Positions 26,881-37,408 of a stretch of 64,000 bases of DNA are shown here, one piece after another. The notes below the pieces were generated by a model. That model was not told the DNA's origin. It was given only the letters and a program-made list of their open reading frames with translations, and made no database searches. The translations under genes and the position numbers were made by a program. Position 1 is the stretch's first letter, and each line of letters opens with the position of its first letter. Origin of the DNA: Mycobacterium sp. 1274761.0 (GTDB taxonomy: Bacteria; Actinomycetota; Actinomycetes; Mycobacteriales; Mycobacteriaceae); contig NZ_LZMC01000057.1 in the NCBI RefSeq assembly GCF_001668615.1, positions 144,997 to 208,996 of the forward strand. Reading direction: 5' to 3'.

Positions 26881-28149
26881 ATGTCGCAAGCAAGCGCCCA
26901 GGGGTTGTGCGAGTTCATCGACGCGTCGCCATCACCGTTTCATGCGTGCGCCACCGCCGCGGCGCGGCTGCGCGACGCGGGCTTTCGTGAACTCGCCGAA
27001 GACGCTGCCTGGCCCGAGGACGGCGACTTCTTCATCGTGCGCGCCGGATCGCTGGTCGCCTGGCGCGCCGGTGCCGAAGACGACCGTCCCTTCCGCGTCG
27101 TCGGGGCGCACACCGACAGCCCCAACCTGCGGGTCAAGCAGCATCCCGACCGGTTCGTCTCGGGGTGGCGGGTGGTGGCGCTACAGCCGTACGGCGGGGC
27201 GTGGCTGAATTCGTGGCTCGACCGCGACCTCGGCCTCAGCGGGCGGTTGTCGGTACGCACCGGCTTCGGTGCTGAAGCGATCGAGCACCGATTGATCCGG
27301 ATCGACGAGCCGATCCTGCGGGTGCCGCAGCTGGCCATCCACCTCGCCGAGGACCGCAAGGCCGTGACGCTGGACCCCCAACGGCACGTCAACGCGGTCT
27401 GGGGCGTCGGCGACGGGCCCCGGTCTTTCCTGGGCTACGTCGCCGGGCTGGCCGGGGTGGACGCCGACGAGGTGCTCGGTTTCGATCTGATGACCCACGA
27501 CCTCACCCCGTCGACGGTGGCAGGCGTGGACGGCGACCTGGTCAGCGCCCCGCGACTGGACAATCAGTGCACGTGTTACGCGGGCCTCGAAGCGTTTCTC
27601 GCCGCCGAGCCGACCGGTTACCTGCCGGTGCTCGCGTTGTTCGACCACGAGGAGGTCGGCAGCCAATCCGGCCACGGGGCGCAATCCGAGCTGCTGCCCA
27701 CGGTGCTCGAGCGCATCGTGCTGGCCGCCGGCGGCGGGCGCGAGGACTTCCTGCGCCGGCTGCCGGGCTCGATGGTCGCGTCGGGCGACATGGCACACGC
27801 CACCCACCCGAACTATCCGGAGCGGCACGAGCCGTACCACCTGATCGAGGTGAATGCGGGCCCGGTGCTGAAGGTGCAGCCGAACCTGCGCTACGCCACC
27901 GACGGCCGCACGGCCGCGGCGTTCGAGCTGGCCTGCCGCCAGGCCGGTGTTCCGCTGCAACGCTACGAGCACCGCGCCGACTTGCCGTGCGGGTCGACGA
28001 TCGGGCCGATGACCTCGGCCCGCACCGGGATTCCGACTGTGGACGTCGGCGCCGCGCAGCTGGCCATGCACTCGGCGCGTGAGGTGATGGGTGCCCGCGA
28101 TGTGGCCGCGTATTCCGCGGCGCTGCAAGCATTTTTGTCACCGGCCTGA
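26881..28149 (+). CDS. M18 family zinc aminopeptidase
   Basis: 422 residues. Motifs of the M18 (aspartyl/aminopeptidase I) family in order: [14 protein letters not shown] with the first zinc His and Asp, APRLDNQ with the bridging Asp, [11 protein letters not shown] with the catalytic Glu pair, and a late [11 protein letters not shown] and LPCGSTIGP segment. It removes N-terminal residues, often acidic ones, from peptides in the cytosol, usually as a dodecamer. It corresponds to Rv0800 next to the DyP-encapsulin pair (from memory). A predicted antiporter starts 3 bp downstream, so the two are probably co-transcribed. Confidence 0.94.
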   Translation: MSQASAQGLCEFIDASPSPFHACATAAARLRDAGFRELAEDAAWPEDGDFFIVRAGSLVAWRAGAEDDRPFRVVGAHTDSPNLRVKQHPDRFVSGWRVVALQPYGGAWLNSWLDRDLGLSGRLSVRTGFGAEAIEHRLIRIDEPILRVPQLAIHLAEDRKAVTLDPQRHVNAVWGVGDGPRSFLGYVAGLAGVDADEVLGFDLMTHDLTPSTVAGVDGDLVSAPRLDNQCTCYAGLEAFLAAEPTGYLPVLALFDHEEVGSQSGHGAQSELLPTVLERIVLAAGGGREDFLRRLPGSMVASGDMAHATHPNYPERHEPYHLIEVNAGPVLKVQPNLRYATDGRTAAAFELACRQAGVPLQRYEHRADLPCGSTIGPMTSARTGIPTVDVGAAQLAMHSAREVMGARDVAAYSAALQAFLSPA

Positions 28150-28152
28150 CCT

Positions 28153-29361
28153 ATGTTGGCGTCGCTCATCGCGGTTGCGCTGGTCCTGGTCGCGTGGTCG
28201 CTGTCGGCGCGCCGGCTCGAGCGCTGGCGGATCACGGCGCCGATGTTCCTCGTTCTGGCGGGAATCGCGGTGGGCCTGTGGACCCAGGACGCGCTGGCCG
28301 AGTCGCTGAACACCGACACCGCGCAACACGTCGCCGAAATCATCGTCGCCGTGCTGCTGTTCATCGACGCCACCGACATCCGCGGCGGGCTGTTCGGTAG
28401 TCAACCGCGCGCCGCCGTGCGGGTGCTCTTCATTGCGATGCCGCTGAGCCTGCTGCTGTCGGTCGCGGCGGGCCTCTGGCTGCTGCCCAGCCTGGGCTGG
28501 GCGGTACTGCTGGTGGTCGCCTGCGTGGTGGTGCCCACCGATTTCGCCCCCGCCGCCTCGGTGCTGCGCGACGGGCGCGTGCCCGCACGGGTTCGCAACG
28601 TGCTCAACGTGGAAGCGGGCTACAACGACGGCGTCGTTTCGCCGGTCTTCATCTTCGCCCTCACCCTCGCCGGGGACCGCACGCACGCGTCGACGCCGGT
28701 GGAGGCGCTGGGCTCGGCCATGCCCCAGGCGATCAAGGCGATCGTTGTCGGTGTCGCCGTCGGAGCCGCGCTGGCCCTGCTCACCAACTTCGCCGAACGG
28801 CGCGGGGCGATGACCGACCAGAGCAAGCGAATGGTCCTGGCGGCAGCGCCCATGCTGGCCTACGGGCTGGGCCTGGCCGTCGGCGGCAACGGCTTCGTCT
28901 CGGCCTTCGTCTGCGGGATCGCCTTCAACTATCTGCGTCGCTCCGATGCAATCCGCGAGGAGCTGGAACTGCTCGACGACATCGGCTTTCTGCTGTCGGC
29001 CGTGATGTGGTACGTGTTCGGCGCCACCGCCGTGCTGGCTCTGACCTTGGGGGTGTCCTGGGGGATGGTGGCCTTCTGCCTGCTGGCGTTGACGGTCGTG
29101 CGGCTGGTGCCGGTGCTGGCCGCGATGCTCGGATCGCCCTACTCGTGGCAGGAGCGGTTGCTGCTCGGCTGGCTGGGCCCGCGCGGCACCACCTCGATCG
29201 TGTTCGGGTTGCTGGCGTTCAACGTGTTGACCGGCGACGACGAGCGTTCAGCCCTCTTGGCCATGGTGATCGTGGTGCTGGGCAGCGTGGTGCTGCACGG
29301 GGTCGGCGCGCCCGCGGCCGCCCGCGCATATCGCAGGTCGCAAACTAGACTGGCCGGGTGA
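28153..29361 (+). CDS. cation:proton antiporter, NhaP/CPA1-like
   Basis: 402 residues with about 12 hydrophobic segments. The ion-binding region reads [20 protein letters not shown], then [14 protein letters not shown], equivalent to the TDP/ND motifs of CPA antiporters, with Asp in TM5 and Asn-Asp in the next helix. [15 protein letters not shown] near the end is the conserved TM10-11 segment. It should exchange Na+ or K+ for H+ across the inner membrane. Its last codons contain the purL -10 box and its stop overlaps the purL start (GTGA). Confidence 0.9.
   Translation: MLASLIAVALVLVAWSLSARRLERWRITAPMFLVLAGIAVGLWTQDALAESLNTDTAQHVAEIIVAVLLFIDATDIRGGLFGSQPRAAVRVLFIAMPLSLLLSVAAGLWLLPSLGWAVLLVVACVVVPTDFAPAASVLRDGRVPARVRNVLNVEAGYNDGVVSPVFIFALTLAGDRTHASTPVEALGSAMPQAIKAIVVGVAVGAALALLTNFAERRGAMTDQSKRMVLAAAPMLAYGLGLAVGGNGFVSAFVCGIAFNYLRRSDAIREELELLDDIGFLLSAVMWYVFGATAVLALTLGVSWGMVAFCLLALTVVRLVPVLAAMLGSPYSWQERLLLGWLGPRGTTSIVFGLLAFNVLTGDDERSALLAMVIVVLGSVVLHGVGAPAAARAYRRSQTRLAG
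29346..29351 (+). promoter_or_regulatory. leaderless-type -10 box of purL inside the antiporter gene
   Basis: TAGACT, 6 nt upstream of the purL GTG. purL could thus be read from its own start or by coupling with the upstream gene. Confidence 0.5.
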
Positions 29362-31664
29362 CCTCGGAGCCCAGTCATTCGGTCGACACCGTAGAGCACG
29401 CGGCATCCACTCCCGATCAGCCGCAGCCGTTCCGAGAACTCGGCCTCAAAGACGACGAGTACGAGCGCATCCGGCAGATCCTCGGCCGCAGACCCACCGA
29501 CGCCGAGCTGGCGATGTATTCGGTGATGTGGAGCGAGCACTGCAGCTACAAATCGTCGAAGGTGCACCTGCGGTACTTCGGCGAAACCACTACCGAGGCG
29601 ATGCGATCGGCCATGCTCGCGGGCATCGGCGAAAACGCCGGCGTCGTGGACATCGGTGACGGCTGGGCCGTCACCTTCAAGGTCGAATCGCACAACCACC
29701 CGTCGTACGTGGAGCCGTACCAGGGCGCCGCGACCGGCGTCGGCGGAATCGTCCGCGACATCATGGCGATGGGCGCCCGCCCAGTCGCCGTCATGGACCA
29801 GTTGCGGTTCGGCGCCGCCGACGCGCCTGACACCCGCCGCGTCGTCGACGGTGTGGTCCGCGGCATCGGGGGATACGGAAACTCGTTGGGCCTGCCCAAC
29901 ATCGGCGGTGAAACCGTCTTCGACGCCTCCTACGGCGGCAACCCGTTGGTGAACGCGATGTGCGTCGGTGTGCTGCGCAAAGAGGACCTGCACCTGGCAT
30001 TCGCGTCGGGCACCGGCAACAAGATCATCCTGTTCGGGGCGCGCACCGGGCTGGACGGTATCGGCGGGGTGTCGGTGCTGGCGTCGGAGACGTTCGGCGG
30101 GGACGAAGACGGGGCCGGCCGAAAGAAGCTGCCCAGCGTGCAGGTGGGTGACCCCTTCATGGAGAAGGTCCTCATCGAATGCTGCCTGGAGTTGTACGCG
30201 GCCGGCCTGGTGATCGGCATTCAGGACCTCGGTGGCGCCGGATTGTCTTGTGCCACATCGGAACTCGCCTCTGCCGGCGACGGCGGTATGACCGTCGAGC
30301 TGGACACGGTGCCGCTGCGGGCGGCCACCATGACGCCGGCGGAGATCCTGTCCAGCGAATCACAGGAACGGATGTGCGCCGTCGTCGCACCCGACAACGT
30401 CGACGCGTTCATGGCGGTATGCCGCAAGTGGGAGGTAGTCGCCACGGTCATCGGCGAAGTCACCGACGGTGATCGGCTGAAGGTCACCTGGCACGGTGAG
30501 ACGGTCGTCGACGTGCCGCCCCGAACGGTGGCGCACGAGGGCCCCGTCTACGAGCGGCCGGTGCAGCGACCGGACAGCCAGGACGCCCTCAACGCCGACA
30601 CCTCCGACCGGCTGCCGCGTCCGAAAACCGGTGAGGAATTGCGGGCGACTTTGCTTGCGCTGGTGGGCAGCCCGCATCTGTGCAGCCGGGCGTTCATCAC
30701 CGAGCAGTACGACCGCTATGTGCGCGGCAACACCGTGTTGGCCGAGAACGCCGACGGCGGTGTGTTGCGCGTCGATGAGTCCACCGGCCGCGGCATCGCG
30801 GTGTCCACCGATGCGTCGGGCCGCTACACCCAGCTGGACCCCTACACCGGCGCGCAGCTGGCGCTGGCCGAGGCGTACCGCAACGTCGCGGTCACCGGCG
30901 CCACTCCGATCGCGGTCACCAACTGCCTGAACTTCGGTTCACCGGAAGACCCCGGGGTCATGTGGCAGTTCTCCGAAGCGGTCCGCGGCTTAGCGGACGG
31001 CTGTGCGGCCCTTGGTATCCCGGTCACCGGCGGCAATGTGAGCTTCTACAACCAGACCGGCACCACCGCGATTCTGCCCACCCCGGTCGTAGGGGTGCTC
31101 GGTGTGATCGACGACGTCGCCCGCCGCATCCCGACCGGGTTCGGCACCGAACCCGGCGAGACGCTGTTGCTGCTCGGCGACACCCGTGACGAGTTCGACG
31201 GCTCCATCTGGGCGCAGGTCACCGCCGACCATCTGGGCGGGCGGCCGCCACAGGTGGATCTGGGCAGGGAGCAGTTGCTCGCCGAGGTGCTTTCCGCGGC
31301 GTCGCAGGACGGGCTGGTATCGGCCGCCCACGACCTGTCCGAGGGCGGCCTGATCCAAGCCACTGTGGAATCGGCGCTGACCGGCGAAACCGGTTGCCGC
31401 ATCATCCTTCCCGAAGGGGCCGATCCCTTCGTCACGCTCTTCTCAGAGTCGGCGGGCAGGGTGCTGGTCGCCGTCCCCCGCACCGAGGAAAGCAGGTTCC
31501 GGTCCATGTGCGAGGCTCGCGGTCTGCCGGTCACCCGCATCGGGGTGGTGGACCCGGGACCACAGGGTGAAGCGGCCGCCGTCGAAGTGCAGGGTCAGTT
31601 CACGGTGTCGCTGGAGGAGTTGCGCAGCACGTCGGAGGCCGTGCTGCCCGGGTTGTTCGGGTGA
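29358..31664 (+). CDS. purL: phosphoribosylformylglycinamidine synthase subunit PurL (small type)
   Basis: 768 residues, the size of the three-component PurL. Landmarks: [32 protein letters not shown] with the catalytic His and the nucleotide site, then two AIR-synthase-type halves with [13 protein letters not shown] and [10 protein letters not shown]. It performs the ATP-dependent amidination of FGAR with ammonia from PurQ. A poorly conserved 40-residue N-terminal extension precedes the family core. It overlaps the preceding antiporter and the following hydrolase gene by 4 bp each. Confidence 0.98.
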   Translation: MTSEPSHSVDTVEHAASTPDQPQPFRELGLKDDEYERIRQILGRRPTDAELAMYSVMWSEHCSYKSSKVHLRYFGETTTEAMRSAMLAGIGENAGVVDIGDGWAVTFKVESHNHPSYVEPYQGAATGVGGIVRDIMAMGARPVAVMDQLRFGAADAPDTRRVVDGVVRGIGGYGNSLGLPNIGGETVFDASYGGNPLVNAMCVGVLRKEDLHLAFASGTGNKIILFGARTGLDGIGGVSVLASETFGGDEDGAGRKKLPSVQVGDPFMEKVLIECCLELYAAGLVIGIQDLGGAGLSCATSELASAGDGGMTVELDTVPLRAATMTPAEILSSESQERMCAVVAPDNVDAFMAVCRKWEVVATVIGEVTDGDRLKVTWHGETVVDVPPRTVAHEGPVYERPVQRPDSQDALNADTSDRLPRPKTGEELRATLLALVGSPHLCSRAFITEQYDRYVRGNTVLAENADGGVLRVDESTGRGIAVSTDASGRYTQLDPYTGAQLALAEAYRNVAVTGATPIAVTNCLNFGSPEDPGVMWQFSEAVRGLADGCAALGIPVTGGNVSFYNQTGTTAILPTPVVGVLGVIDDVARRIPTGFGTEPGETLLLLGDTRDEFDGSIWAQVTADHLGGRPPQVDLGREQLLAEVLSAASQDGLVSAAHDLSEGGLIQATVESALTGETGCRIILPEGADPFVTLFSESAGRVLVAVPRTEESRFRSMCEARGLPVTRIGVVDPGPQGEAAAVEVQGQFTVSLEELRSTSEAVLPGLFG

Positions 31665-33427
31665 GTGTTCCGACAGAGAACATCACCGGCGAAGGGGTCG
31701 CCGCCAACCACGAGCGTCGGCAACGACATCCGCTGCTGGTGTGGGCGTGGAGCCTGGTCCGGTTGGACTTCGTCGGCATCGTCTTCGGCGCGGGATTCTT
31801 CTGTCTGTCGCTGACGCCCTCACTGCTGCCGCGTGACTGGCTGTTTCAGGGACTCATCGGGGGACTCAACGCCGCCATCGGCTACGGCATCGGTGTGTTC
31901 ATCGGAAGGATATTGCGGCGCTTCGTGTTACACCGCCGACAGTGGTGGCCACCACCGAAGCGGGTGGTCTACTGGGCCAAGACCGCCGCAGTGACCTTCT
32001 CGACCGCCGCGAGCCTGCTGATGCTGATTCCAGCCGCCGCCTGGCAGCGACAGGTCTCGGCGGAGATGGGCATGGAAGGCCCCGCGACGGCGGGATATCT
32101 GCGCACCCTGGTTCTGGCGATGCTCGTCACCGGCCTGTGCGTCTCCGGGTCGCGGGTCATCATCGACCTGATCAAGACGATGGCCCGGTACTTCATTCGG
32201 CGCTGGCGGTTGCACGACGAGGTGGCGTTGTTCATCGGCACGGCCATCGTCGTGGTGCTGGCGATCACGTTGATCAACGGCGTGCTGATCCGCGGCTTCC
32301 TCGCCGGCGCCAACAGGGTGTTCCAGCCGCAGAACGCTACCACGAGAGAGGCCATCACTCAGCCGCTGCAGCCCGAACGCTCCGGCAGCCCAACGTCTCT
32401 GGCGCCGTGGGAGACGCTGGGCTACCAAGGCCGCAATTTCGTCGCCACCGGCCCGCACCTCGAGGAGCTCACCCGCCTCAACCGCGCCCCGGCCAAGGAG
32501 CCGATCCGGGTGTATGCCGGCCTGCAGACCGCCGACACAGATCGGGGGCGCGCCGACATCTTGGTCCGCGAGTTGGACCGCACCCGAGCCGCCGACCGCA
32601 AGGTGCTCGTGATCGTCCCCACGACGGGCACCGGCTGGATCAACCCCGTCGCCGCCAGGGCGCTGGAACTCATGTACAACGGCGACACCGCGATCGTCGG
32701 GTCACAGTATTCCTATCTGCCGAGCTGGATCTCGTTTCTCGGCGATCAGCAGAAATCCATGGAGTCGGGCCGGGCGATGATCGACACCGTCCACAGCTGG
32801 TGGATGCGGCTGCCGCCCGACCACCGGCCCAAGCTGCTGCTCTACGGCGAGAGTTTGGGCTCGATGGCCGGACAGGGCGCCTTCGACTGGCTGCCCGACA
32901 TCTCCCGGATGGGGTTCTCATCGGTGTTGTGGGTGGGCCCGCCGAACGCCAGCCCGCTGTGGAAGGCCATCACCGTGCGGCGCGACCCCGGAACACCGGA
33001 GGTGCAACCTCGTTACGACAACGGGCGCACGGTGCGGTTCTCCCAGGGCAACGGCGCCGCCGAGATCGCCGCCGACACCGAAGGCGAATGGGAGGGCACG
33101 CGTGTGCTGTTCCTTCAGCACGCGTCGGACCCGATCGTGTGGTGGTCGGCGGACCTGTTGTTCAACCGGCCGGACTGGCTGAGAGAACCACCCGGCCGCG
33201 ACCGTTCGCCGGTCATGCGGTGGTATCCGATCATCACCTTCTGGCAGGTCGCCGCGGACATGACGAACGCGAGCTCCGTTCCCGGCGGCCACGGCCACAA
33301 CTACGGCGAGTACGTGCTCGACGGCTGGGCGGCCGTCGCGCCGCCCGACGGTTGGACCCACCAGGACACTGATCGCGTCCGCTCTGTCCTGGAGGACTCC
33401 GTCGCCAAATATGGGCCTGAATACTAG
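31661..33427 (+). CDS. membrane alpha/beta-hydrolase (Abhydrolase_9 family)
   Basis: 588 residues. The N-terminal 235 residues carry about five membrane helices (for example [20 protein letters not shown] and [20 protein letters not shown]), the Abhydrolase_9 N-domain. The C-terminal part is an alpha/beta hydrolase with the nucleophile elbow [12 protein letters not shown] and a late catalytic His in [11 protein letters not shown]. The catalytic part probably faces outside. Substrate unknown; a cell-envelope lipid is plausible. It starts in a GTGA overlap with purL and shares one base with the next gene's GTG. Confidence 0.88.
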   Translation: MSVPTENITGEGVAANHERRQRHPLLVWAWSLVRLDFVGIVFGAGFFCLSLTPSLLPRDWLFQGLIGGLNAAIGYGIGVFIGRILRRFVLHRRQWWPPPKRVVYWAKTAAVTFSTAASLLMLIPAAAWQRQVSAEMGMEGPATAGYLRTLVLAMLVTGLCVSGSRVIIDLIKTMARYFIRRWRLHDEVALFIGTAIVVVLAITLINGVLIRGFLAGANRVFQPQNATTREAITQPLQPERSGSPTSLAPWETLGYQGRNFVATGPHLEELTRLNRAPAKEPIRVYAGLQTADTDRGRADILVRELDRTRAADRKVLVIVPTTGTGWINPVAARALELMYNGDTAIVGSQYSYLPSWISFLGDQQKSMESGRAMIDTVHSWWMRLPPDHRPKLLLYGESLGSMAGQGAFDWLPDISRMGFSSVLWVGPPNASPLWKAITVRRDPGTPEVQPRYDNGRTVRFSQGNGAAEIAADTEGEWEGTRVLFLQHASDPIVWWSADLLFNRPDWLREPPGRDRSPVMRWYPIITFWQVAADMTNASSVPGGHGHNYGEYVLDGWAAVAPPDGWTHQDTDRVRSVLEDSVAKYGPEY

Positions 33428-34044
33428 TGCGTGGCAAGCGGTTTCGTGCAGGCGCCCTTGCGGTCGGGTTGGTGGCCTGGAGCGGACTGGCCGATCCGCG
33501 GATACCGGCGCGCGTGCAGCCCGCGGTTCGTGCGGGGTTGGGGACAGTGCTGGTTGCGGTGACCCGCGCACCGCTGGGTCTACGCCCCCCGCAGCTGTGG
33601 ACGGGGCTGCGGCTCGGGTGCGCCATGGCCGTACCGATTATCGTCGGCGTCGCCGCGTCGACGGCTGTGGCGCCGGTGCGCTCGGCGATGGCCGACCGCG
33701 ACCTGCCTGCGCAGGGCTGGCTGGCGGTGCGCATTCCCATCGGCACGGTGTGGCCGGAGGAGGCGATGTTTCGGGCGGCGCTCGGCACCGCGGCCGCTGA
33801 GGCGTTCGGTCCGACCCGCGGCCGGCTGCTGCAGGCCGCCGCGTTCGGGCTGTCCCACATCGCCGACGCCCGAGGCACCGGCGAACCGCTGGCCGCCACG
33901 GTGGCAGCAACGGGCTTCGCGGGCTGGTGGTTCGCGCTTCTCTACGAACGGTCCGCCAGCCTCGCCGCACCGATGCTGGCGCACCTCGCGATCAACGAAG
34001 CGGGTGCGCTCGCCGCGGTCGGCGTGCAGCGACGGAGGGCGTAG
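33427..34044 (+). CDS. CPBP family intramembrane metalloprotease (Rv0804-like)
   Basis: 205 residues with several hydrophobic helices. The CPBP/Abi motifs are present in order: PEEAMFRAALG (Glu-Glu-x3-Arg), FGLSHIAD (His), and the final MLAHLAINEAG (His and Asn). Family members are Rce1-like glutamyl intramembrane proteases; in bacteria they can protect against bacteriocins or process membrane proteins. The GTG overlaps the preceding TAG by one base (TAGTG), so it is the last gene of the purL unit. A large palindrome follows its stop. Confidence 0.86.
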   Translation: MRGKRFRAGALAVGLVAWSGLADPRIPARVQPAVRAGLGTVLVAVTRAPLGLRPPQLWTGLRLGCAMAVPIIVGVAASTAVAPVRSAMADRDLPAQGWLAVRIPIGTVWPEEAMFRAALGTAAAEAFGPTRGRLLQAAAFGLSHIADARGTGEPLAATVAATGFAGWWFALLYERSASLAAPMLAHLAINEAGALAAVGVQRRRA

Positions 34045-34048
34045 CCGC

Positions 34049-34109
34049 CGCGAAACGATATTCCGGCACACCTCTTCTCGCACTTTCGGTGCTGGAATAT
34101 CGTTTCGCG
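34049..34109. terminator. 61-bp palindrome between convergent genes
   Basis: Arms 34049-34069 and 34089-34109 match at 20 of 21 positions (core CGCGAAACGATATTCC), with a 19-nt loop. Flanking GTAGCC/GGCTAC extends the symmetry. It lies between two convergent stops and could terminate both transcripts, but it lacks a U tract; a mobile palindromic repeat is the alternative. Confidence 0.7.
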
Positions 34110-34119
34110 GAAAGTGGGG

Positions 34120-35319
34120 CTACGGGTTGATCGTGTTCTCGCCGACCTGCCTACCCCAGATGTAATCCGACACCAGCGGGCTCGCGAGCTCGAAATGGTT
34201 GTAGGGCGCGATGCTGTAGCCGGTGTCCATCACCAGGTACGGGAACGGCCACAGATCTTTGGTGACCTTCTGCCAGCACCCCGGACGGCCCTCCGGTCCG
34301 CCGCGCGCGTTGACCCGTGGCAGGTTGTCCGGATAGATGAACGGGTTGCCGGGCAGCAGGATGGTGCCGTACGACTTCAGTGCATATCCGTTGTCGCCAC
34401 CGAGCACCTTGGACAGCCGCGGCCGCACCTCATCGTAATTGCGGACGGTGCAGAAGATCATGGCCCGGTAATCGTCGAGCAGCTGCGTGGTGGGCAGCAG
34501 ATCCTCGGCGGCCCGCACGAAGTACGGTCCACCGCGTTCGAAGCTGTCGGCCGTCTCGCCGAAGCCGATGGTGGCCATCAGCGCGGCGTCGATGCTCGCG
34601 CTTTGATCGTCGAGGGTGCGCGCGGTCGTCGCCGCATTGTCCAGACCGTCCCATAGGTCGGCAGCGTTGGCGTACACGTCCGAAAGGTCGGCGACGACCC
34701 TTGTGTCGGCGCGGAGTTGCGGCATCCGCGGAATCAGGTCGGCCATGATCTGGTTGCCGTCGATCAGCGAGTCGCCGAACTTCTGACCCAGCCCCGTCAG
34801 CGCCTGCGCGGTGGTGGTCAGCGTGGTGTTGAGCTTCACCGGGTCGACCTGCTCGGCGAGCCTTAGCGCGTTCTCGAACAGCGTGTTGAACTCCGTCGTC
34901 ACCGACGACGCGTCGATAACGTCGTTGCTCGTAATGCGTTGCACATCAGGGCTTTCCGGTGAGCGCAACGATACGTACTTGTTGCCGAACACCGTCGTCG
35001 CCCTGATATCGGCGACCACATTACGCGGAATCAACGCCAGGTAGCGTGGGTCGACGCTCAGCGTCAGCTTGGCCCGCACCGCACCGTCGACGTCGAGATA
35101 GTCGACGGCCGCGACCTTTCCGATCTCCACGCCGTTGTAGGTCACCTTTGAGCCGGGGTCGACGACCAGGCCTGCACGCGGCGACAGCACCGTAAGCCGA
35201 GTCGTCGTCGCGAGCTCGCCGCGGAACTGGAGATACAGCAGGCTCGTCGCCACCGCGGCGAACACCAGCAGGAGCGCCCCGGCCGCCTTGTACGGCGGCG
35301 CGTGTCGGTCGACGGGCAC
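34120..35319 (-). CDS. orphan MCE family protein (MceA-like)
   Basis: 399 residues from a GTG start. An N-terminal membrane anchor (AAGALLLVFAAVATSLLYLQF) leads into the MlaD/MCE domain: SPRAGLVVDPGSKVTYNGVE, then IGKVAAVDYLDVDG and VFGNKYVSLRSPE. A helical MCE C-terminal domain of about 250 residues follows. MCE proteins form lipid-shuttling tubes with YrbE permeases and five partner MCE subunits. Here there are no yrbE or mceB-F genes nearby, so it must work alone or join a complex encoded elsewhere. It is probably leaderless (TAGTGT 6 nt upstream). M. tuberculosis has cpsY near this place instead (from memory). Confidence 0.93.
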   Translation of the reverse strand: MPVDRHAPPYKAAGALLLVFAAVATSLLYLQFRGELATTTRLTVLSPRAGLVVDPGSKVTYNGVEIGKVAAVDYLDVDGAVRAKLTLSVDPRYLALIPRNVVADIRATTVFGNKYVSLRSPESPDVQRITSNDVIDASSVTTEFNTLFENALRLAEQVDPVKLNTTLTTTAQALTGLGQKFGDSLIDGNQIMADLIPRMPQLRADTRVVADLSDVYANAADLWDGLDNAATTARTLDDQSASIDAALMATIGFGETADSFERGGPYFVRAAEDLLPTTQLLDDYRAMIFCTVRNYDEVRPRLSKVLGGDNGYALKSYGTILLPGNPFIYPDNLPRVNARGGPEGRPGCWQKVTKDLWPFPYLVMDTGYSIAPYNHFELASPLVSDYIWGRQVGENTINP

Positions 35320-35325
35320 CTTGAG

Positions 35326-35331
35326 ACACTA
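35326..35331 (-). promoter_or_regulatory. leaderless-type -10 box of the orphan mce gene
   Basis: TAGTGT on the minus strand, 6 nt upstream of GTG 35319, in a 16-bp divergent intergenic space. Confidence 0.45.
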
Positions 35332-35335
35332 AGTT

Positions 35336-35728
35336 ATGCCCGCTCGCCGCACCGCTGATCCGGCGAAGACGCGTGCCGCCGTGCTCGCGGTCGCCGACTG
35401 GTTGCGTGACGAGAACCGGCCCGCCCCTGCGCGATCCGAGGTCGCCGACGCGGTCCGGCTCACCGCCCGCACGCTCGCCGCAACGGCGCCCGGCGCGAGC
35501 GTGGAGGTGCGCGTGCCGCCGTTCATCGCCGTCCAATGCATTCCGGGGCCGAAACACACCCGCGGCAACCCCCCCAACGTCGTCGAGACGGATGCGCGCA
35601 CCTGGCTGCTGGTGGCCACGGGTCTGCTCAGCGTCCCCGCCGCGGCCTCCGCCGGTCGGCTGCAGCTGTCGGGCTCACGCGCCGGCGAGATCGCGACGCT
35701 GTTGCCGGTGGTACCGCTCGACAACTGA
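35336..35728 (+). CDS. bacterial sterol-carrier-family small protein (Rv0807-like)
   Basis: 130 residues from ATG 35336. An Arg/Ala-rich N-terminal helix region precedes VEVRVPPFIAVQCIPGPKHTRGNPPNVVETD, a conserved block of the mycobacterial SCP-like family that lies just before purF. It ends with TWLLVATGLLSV and a short amphipathic tail. It has no signal peptide. The sterol-carrier assignment is a family label from memory; ligand binding is not evident from the sequence. It is followed at once by a strong hairpin terminator. Confidence 0.75.
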   Translation: MPARRTADPAKTRAAVLAVADWLRDENRPAPARSEVADAVRLTARTLAATAPGASVEVRVPPFIAVQCIPGPKHTRGNPPNVVETDARTWLLVATGLLSVPAAASAGRLQLSGSRAGEIATLLPVVPLDN

Positions 35729-35753
35729 CCGCCCTCGGGGAATCCGAGGGCGG
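35729..35753 (+). terminator. intrinsic hairpin terminator after the SCP-like gene
   Basis: CCGCCCTCGG (35729-35738) and CCGAGGGCGG (35744-35753) form a perfect 10-bp stem with a 5-nt loop, directly after the stop codon. There is no U tract, which is common for mycobacterial terminators. Confidence 0.8.
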
Positions 35754-35819
35754 CTGCAACCGTTGTTGTCGAGGACGACATGAGCGCACACGACTTTCGT
35801 GATTGACCTGTTGTCCCCG

Positions 35820-35825
35820 TAGACT
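35820..35825 (+). promoter_or_regulatory. -10 box of purF
   Basis: TAGACT. Transcription starting about 7 nt later would leave a leader of about 30 nt with a GGGAG ribosome-binding site (35849-35853). purF is therefore the one pur unit here with a conventional leader. Confidence 0.5.
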
Positions 35826-35863
35826 GACCACGTCACCCACCGCCCCATGGGAGCAGCCCTATC

Positions 35864-37393
35864 GTGACCGGCGAGCAAACCGAGCCCGAACCAAGAGAAG
35901 AGTGCGGCGTCTTCGGCGTCTGGGCCCCCGGCGAAGAGGTCGCCAAACTCACCTACTACGGCCTGTACGCCCTGCAACACCGGGGTCAGGAGGCCGCAGG
36001 CATCGCCGTCGCCGACGGTTCCCAGGTGCTGGTCTTCAAGGACCTTGGCCTGGTCAGTCAGGTCTTCGACGAGCAAACACTCGCTGCGATGGACGGCCAC
36101 GTCGCCATCGGCCACTGCCGCTACTCCACGACCGGCTCGACCACGTGGGAGAACGCCCAGCCTGTGTTTCGCAACACAGCCGCGGGCACCGGCGTCGCGC
36201 TCGGCCACAACGGAAACCTGGTCAACGCCACCGAGCTGGCCGCCCGCGCCCGCGAGGCCGGACTGCTCAACACGCGCGGCGGCTCGGTGGCCACCACCGA
36301 CTCCGACATCCTCGGTGCGCTGCTGGCACACGGGGCCGCCGACTCCTCGCTCGAGCAGGCCGCGCTCGAGTTGCTACCGACCGTGCGCGGGGCGTTCTGC
36401 CTGACGTTCATGGACGAAAACACCCTGTATGCCGCCCGCGACCCCTACGGTGTGCGGCCGCTGTCGCTGGGCCGTCTCGACCGCGGCTGGGTGGTCGCCT
36501 CGGAGACCGCGGCTCTCGACATCGTCGGCGCGTCCTTCGTCCGCGACATCGAGCCAGGTGAACTGCTGGCCATCGACGCCGACGGGGTGCGCTCCAGCCG
36601 GTTCGCGCCGCCGTCACCCAAGGGCTGTGTCTTCGAATACGTGTATTTGGCGCGGCCCGACAGCACCATCGGCGGCCGGTCGGTGCACAAGACCCGTGTC
36701 GACATCGGCCGCAGGCTGGCCCAGGAGCGGCCGGTCGAGGCCGACCTCGTCATCGGCGTCCCGGAATCGGGCACCCCGGCCGCGGTTGGCTACGCCCAGG
36801 AGTCGGGCATCCCGTTCGGCCAGGGCCTGACCAAGAACGCCTATGTCGGGCGGACGTTCATCCAGCCCTCGCAGACGATTCGCCAACTCGGCATCCGGCT
36901 CAAGCTCAACCCGCTCAAAGAGGTCATCCGCGGCAAGCGATTGATCGTCGTCGACGACTCGATCGTGCGCGGCAACACCCAGCGCGCGCTGGTCCGGATG
37001 CTGCGCGAGGCCGGCGCCGTCGAGGTGCACGTCCGCATCGCTTCCCCGCCGGTGAAGTGGCCGTGCTTCTACGGCATCGATTTCGCGACACCCGCCGAGC
37101 TCATCGCCAACGCGTCGAGCACCCAGGGCGACGAAGAAGAGATGGTGGAGGCCGTCCGCCACGGCATCGGCGCCGACTCGCTGGGCTACATCTCCCAGCA
37201 CGGCATGATCGCCGCCACCGAGCAGCCCACTTCGCGACTGTGCTCGGCGTGCTTCGACGGCAAGTACCCGATCGAGCTGCCCGGCGAGACGGCGCTGGGC
37301 AAGAACGTCATCGAGCACATGCTCGCGACCGCCGCCCGCACCGGCGTGCCGTTGGTCGAGAACGACAACGCCTCGGCGCTGCGTCGCCCCTGA
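35864..37393 (+). CDS. purF: amidophosphoribosyltransferase (glutamine PRPP amidotransferase)
   Basis: 509 residues. It makes phosphoribosylamine from PRPP and glutamine, the committed step of purine synthesis. The N-terminal nucleophile Cys follows a short propeptide (EECGVFGVWAPGEEV), and the glutaminase domain has the YYGLYALQHRGQEAAGIAV signature. The PRPP loop is RLIVVDDSIVRGNTQ. Four cysteines near IASPPVKWPC and TSRLCSACFDGKYP fit the Fe-S-cluster type of Bacillus. GTG 35864 follows a GGGAG site. M. tuberculosis has purM next (from memory); here two minus-strand genes intervene. Confidence 0.98.
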   Translation: MTGEQTEPEPREECGVFGVWAPGEEVAKLTYYGLYALQHRGQEAAGIAVADGSQVLVFKDLGLVSQVFDEQTLAAMDGHVAIGHCRYSTTGSTTWENAQPVFRNTAAGTGVALGHNGNLVNATELAARAREAGLLNTRGGSVATTDSDILGALLAHGAADSSLEQAALELLPTVRGAFCLTFMDENTLYAARDPYGVRPLSLGRLDRGWVVASETAALDIVGASFVRDIEPGELLAIDADGVRSSRFAPPSPKGCVFEYVYLARPDSTIGGRSVHKTRVDIGRRLAQERPVEADLVIGVPESGTPAAVGYAQESGIPFGQGLTKNAYVGRTFIQPSQTIRQLGIRLKLNPLKEVIRGKRLIVVDDSIVRGNTQRALVRMLREAGAVEVHVRIASPPVKWPCFYGIDFATPAELIANASSTQGDEEEMVEAVRHGIGADSLGYISQHGMIAATEQPTSRLCSACFDGKYPIELPGETALGKNVIEHMLATAARTGVPLVENDNASALRRP

Positions 37394-37408
37394 CTGCTCC
37401 TCACAAAC

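Noticed and set aside
35803..35808. TTGACC as -35 of the purF promoter
   Set aside because: It lies 11 nt from the TAGACT box, too close for a sigma-A spacer.
35847..35867. Six-codon upstream ORF whose stop overlaps the purF GTG
   Set aside because: The ATG has no ribosome-binding site and chance GTGA overlaps are common; the GGGAG inside it serves purF itself.
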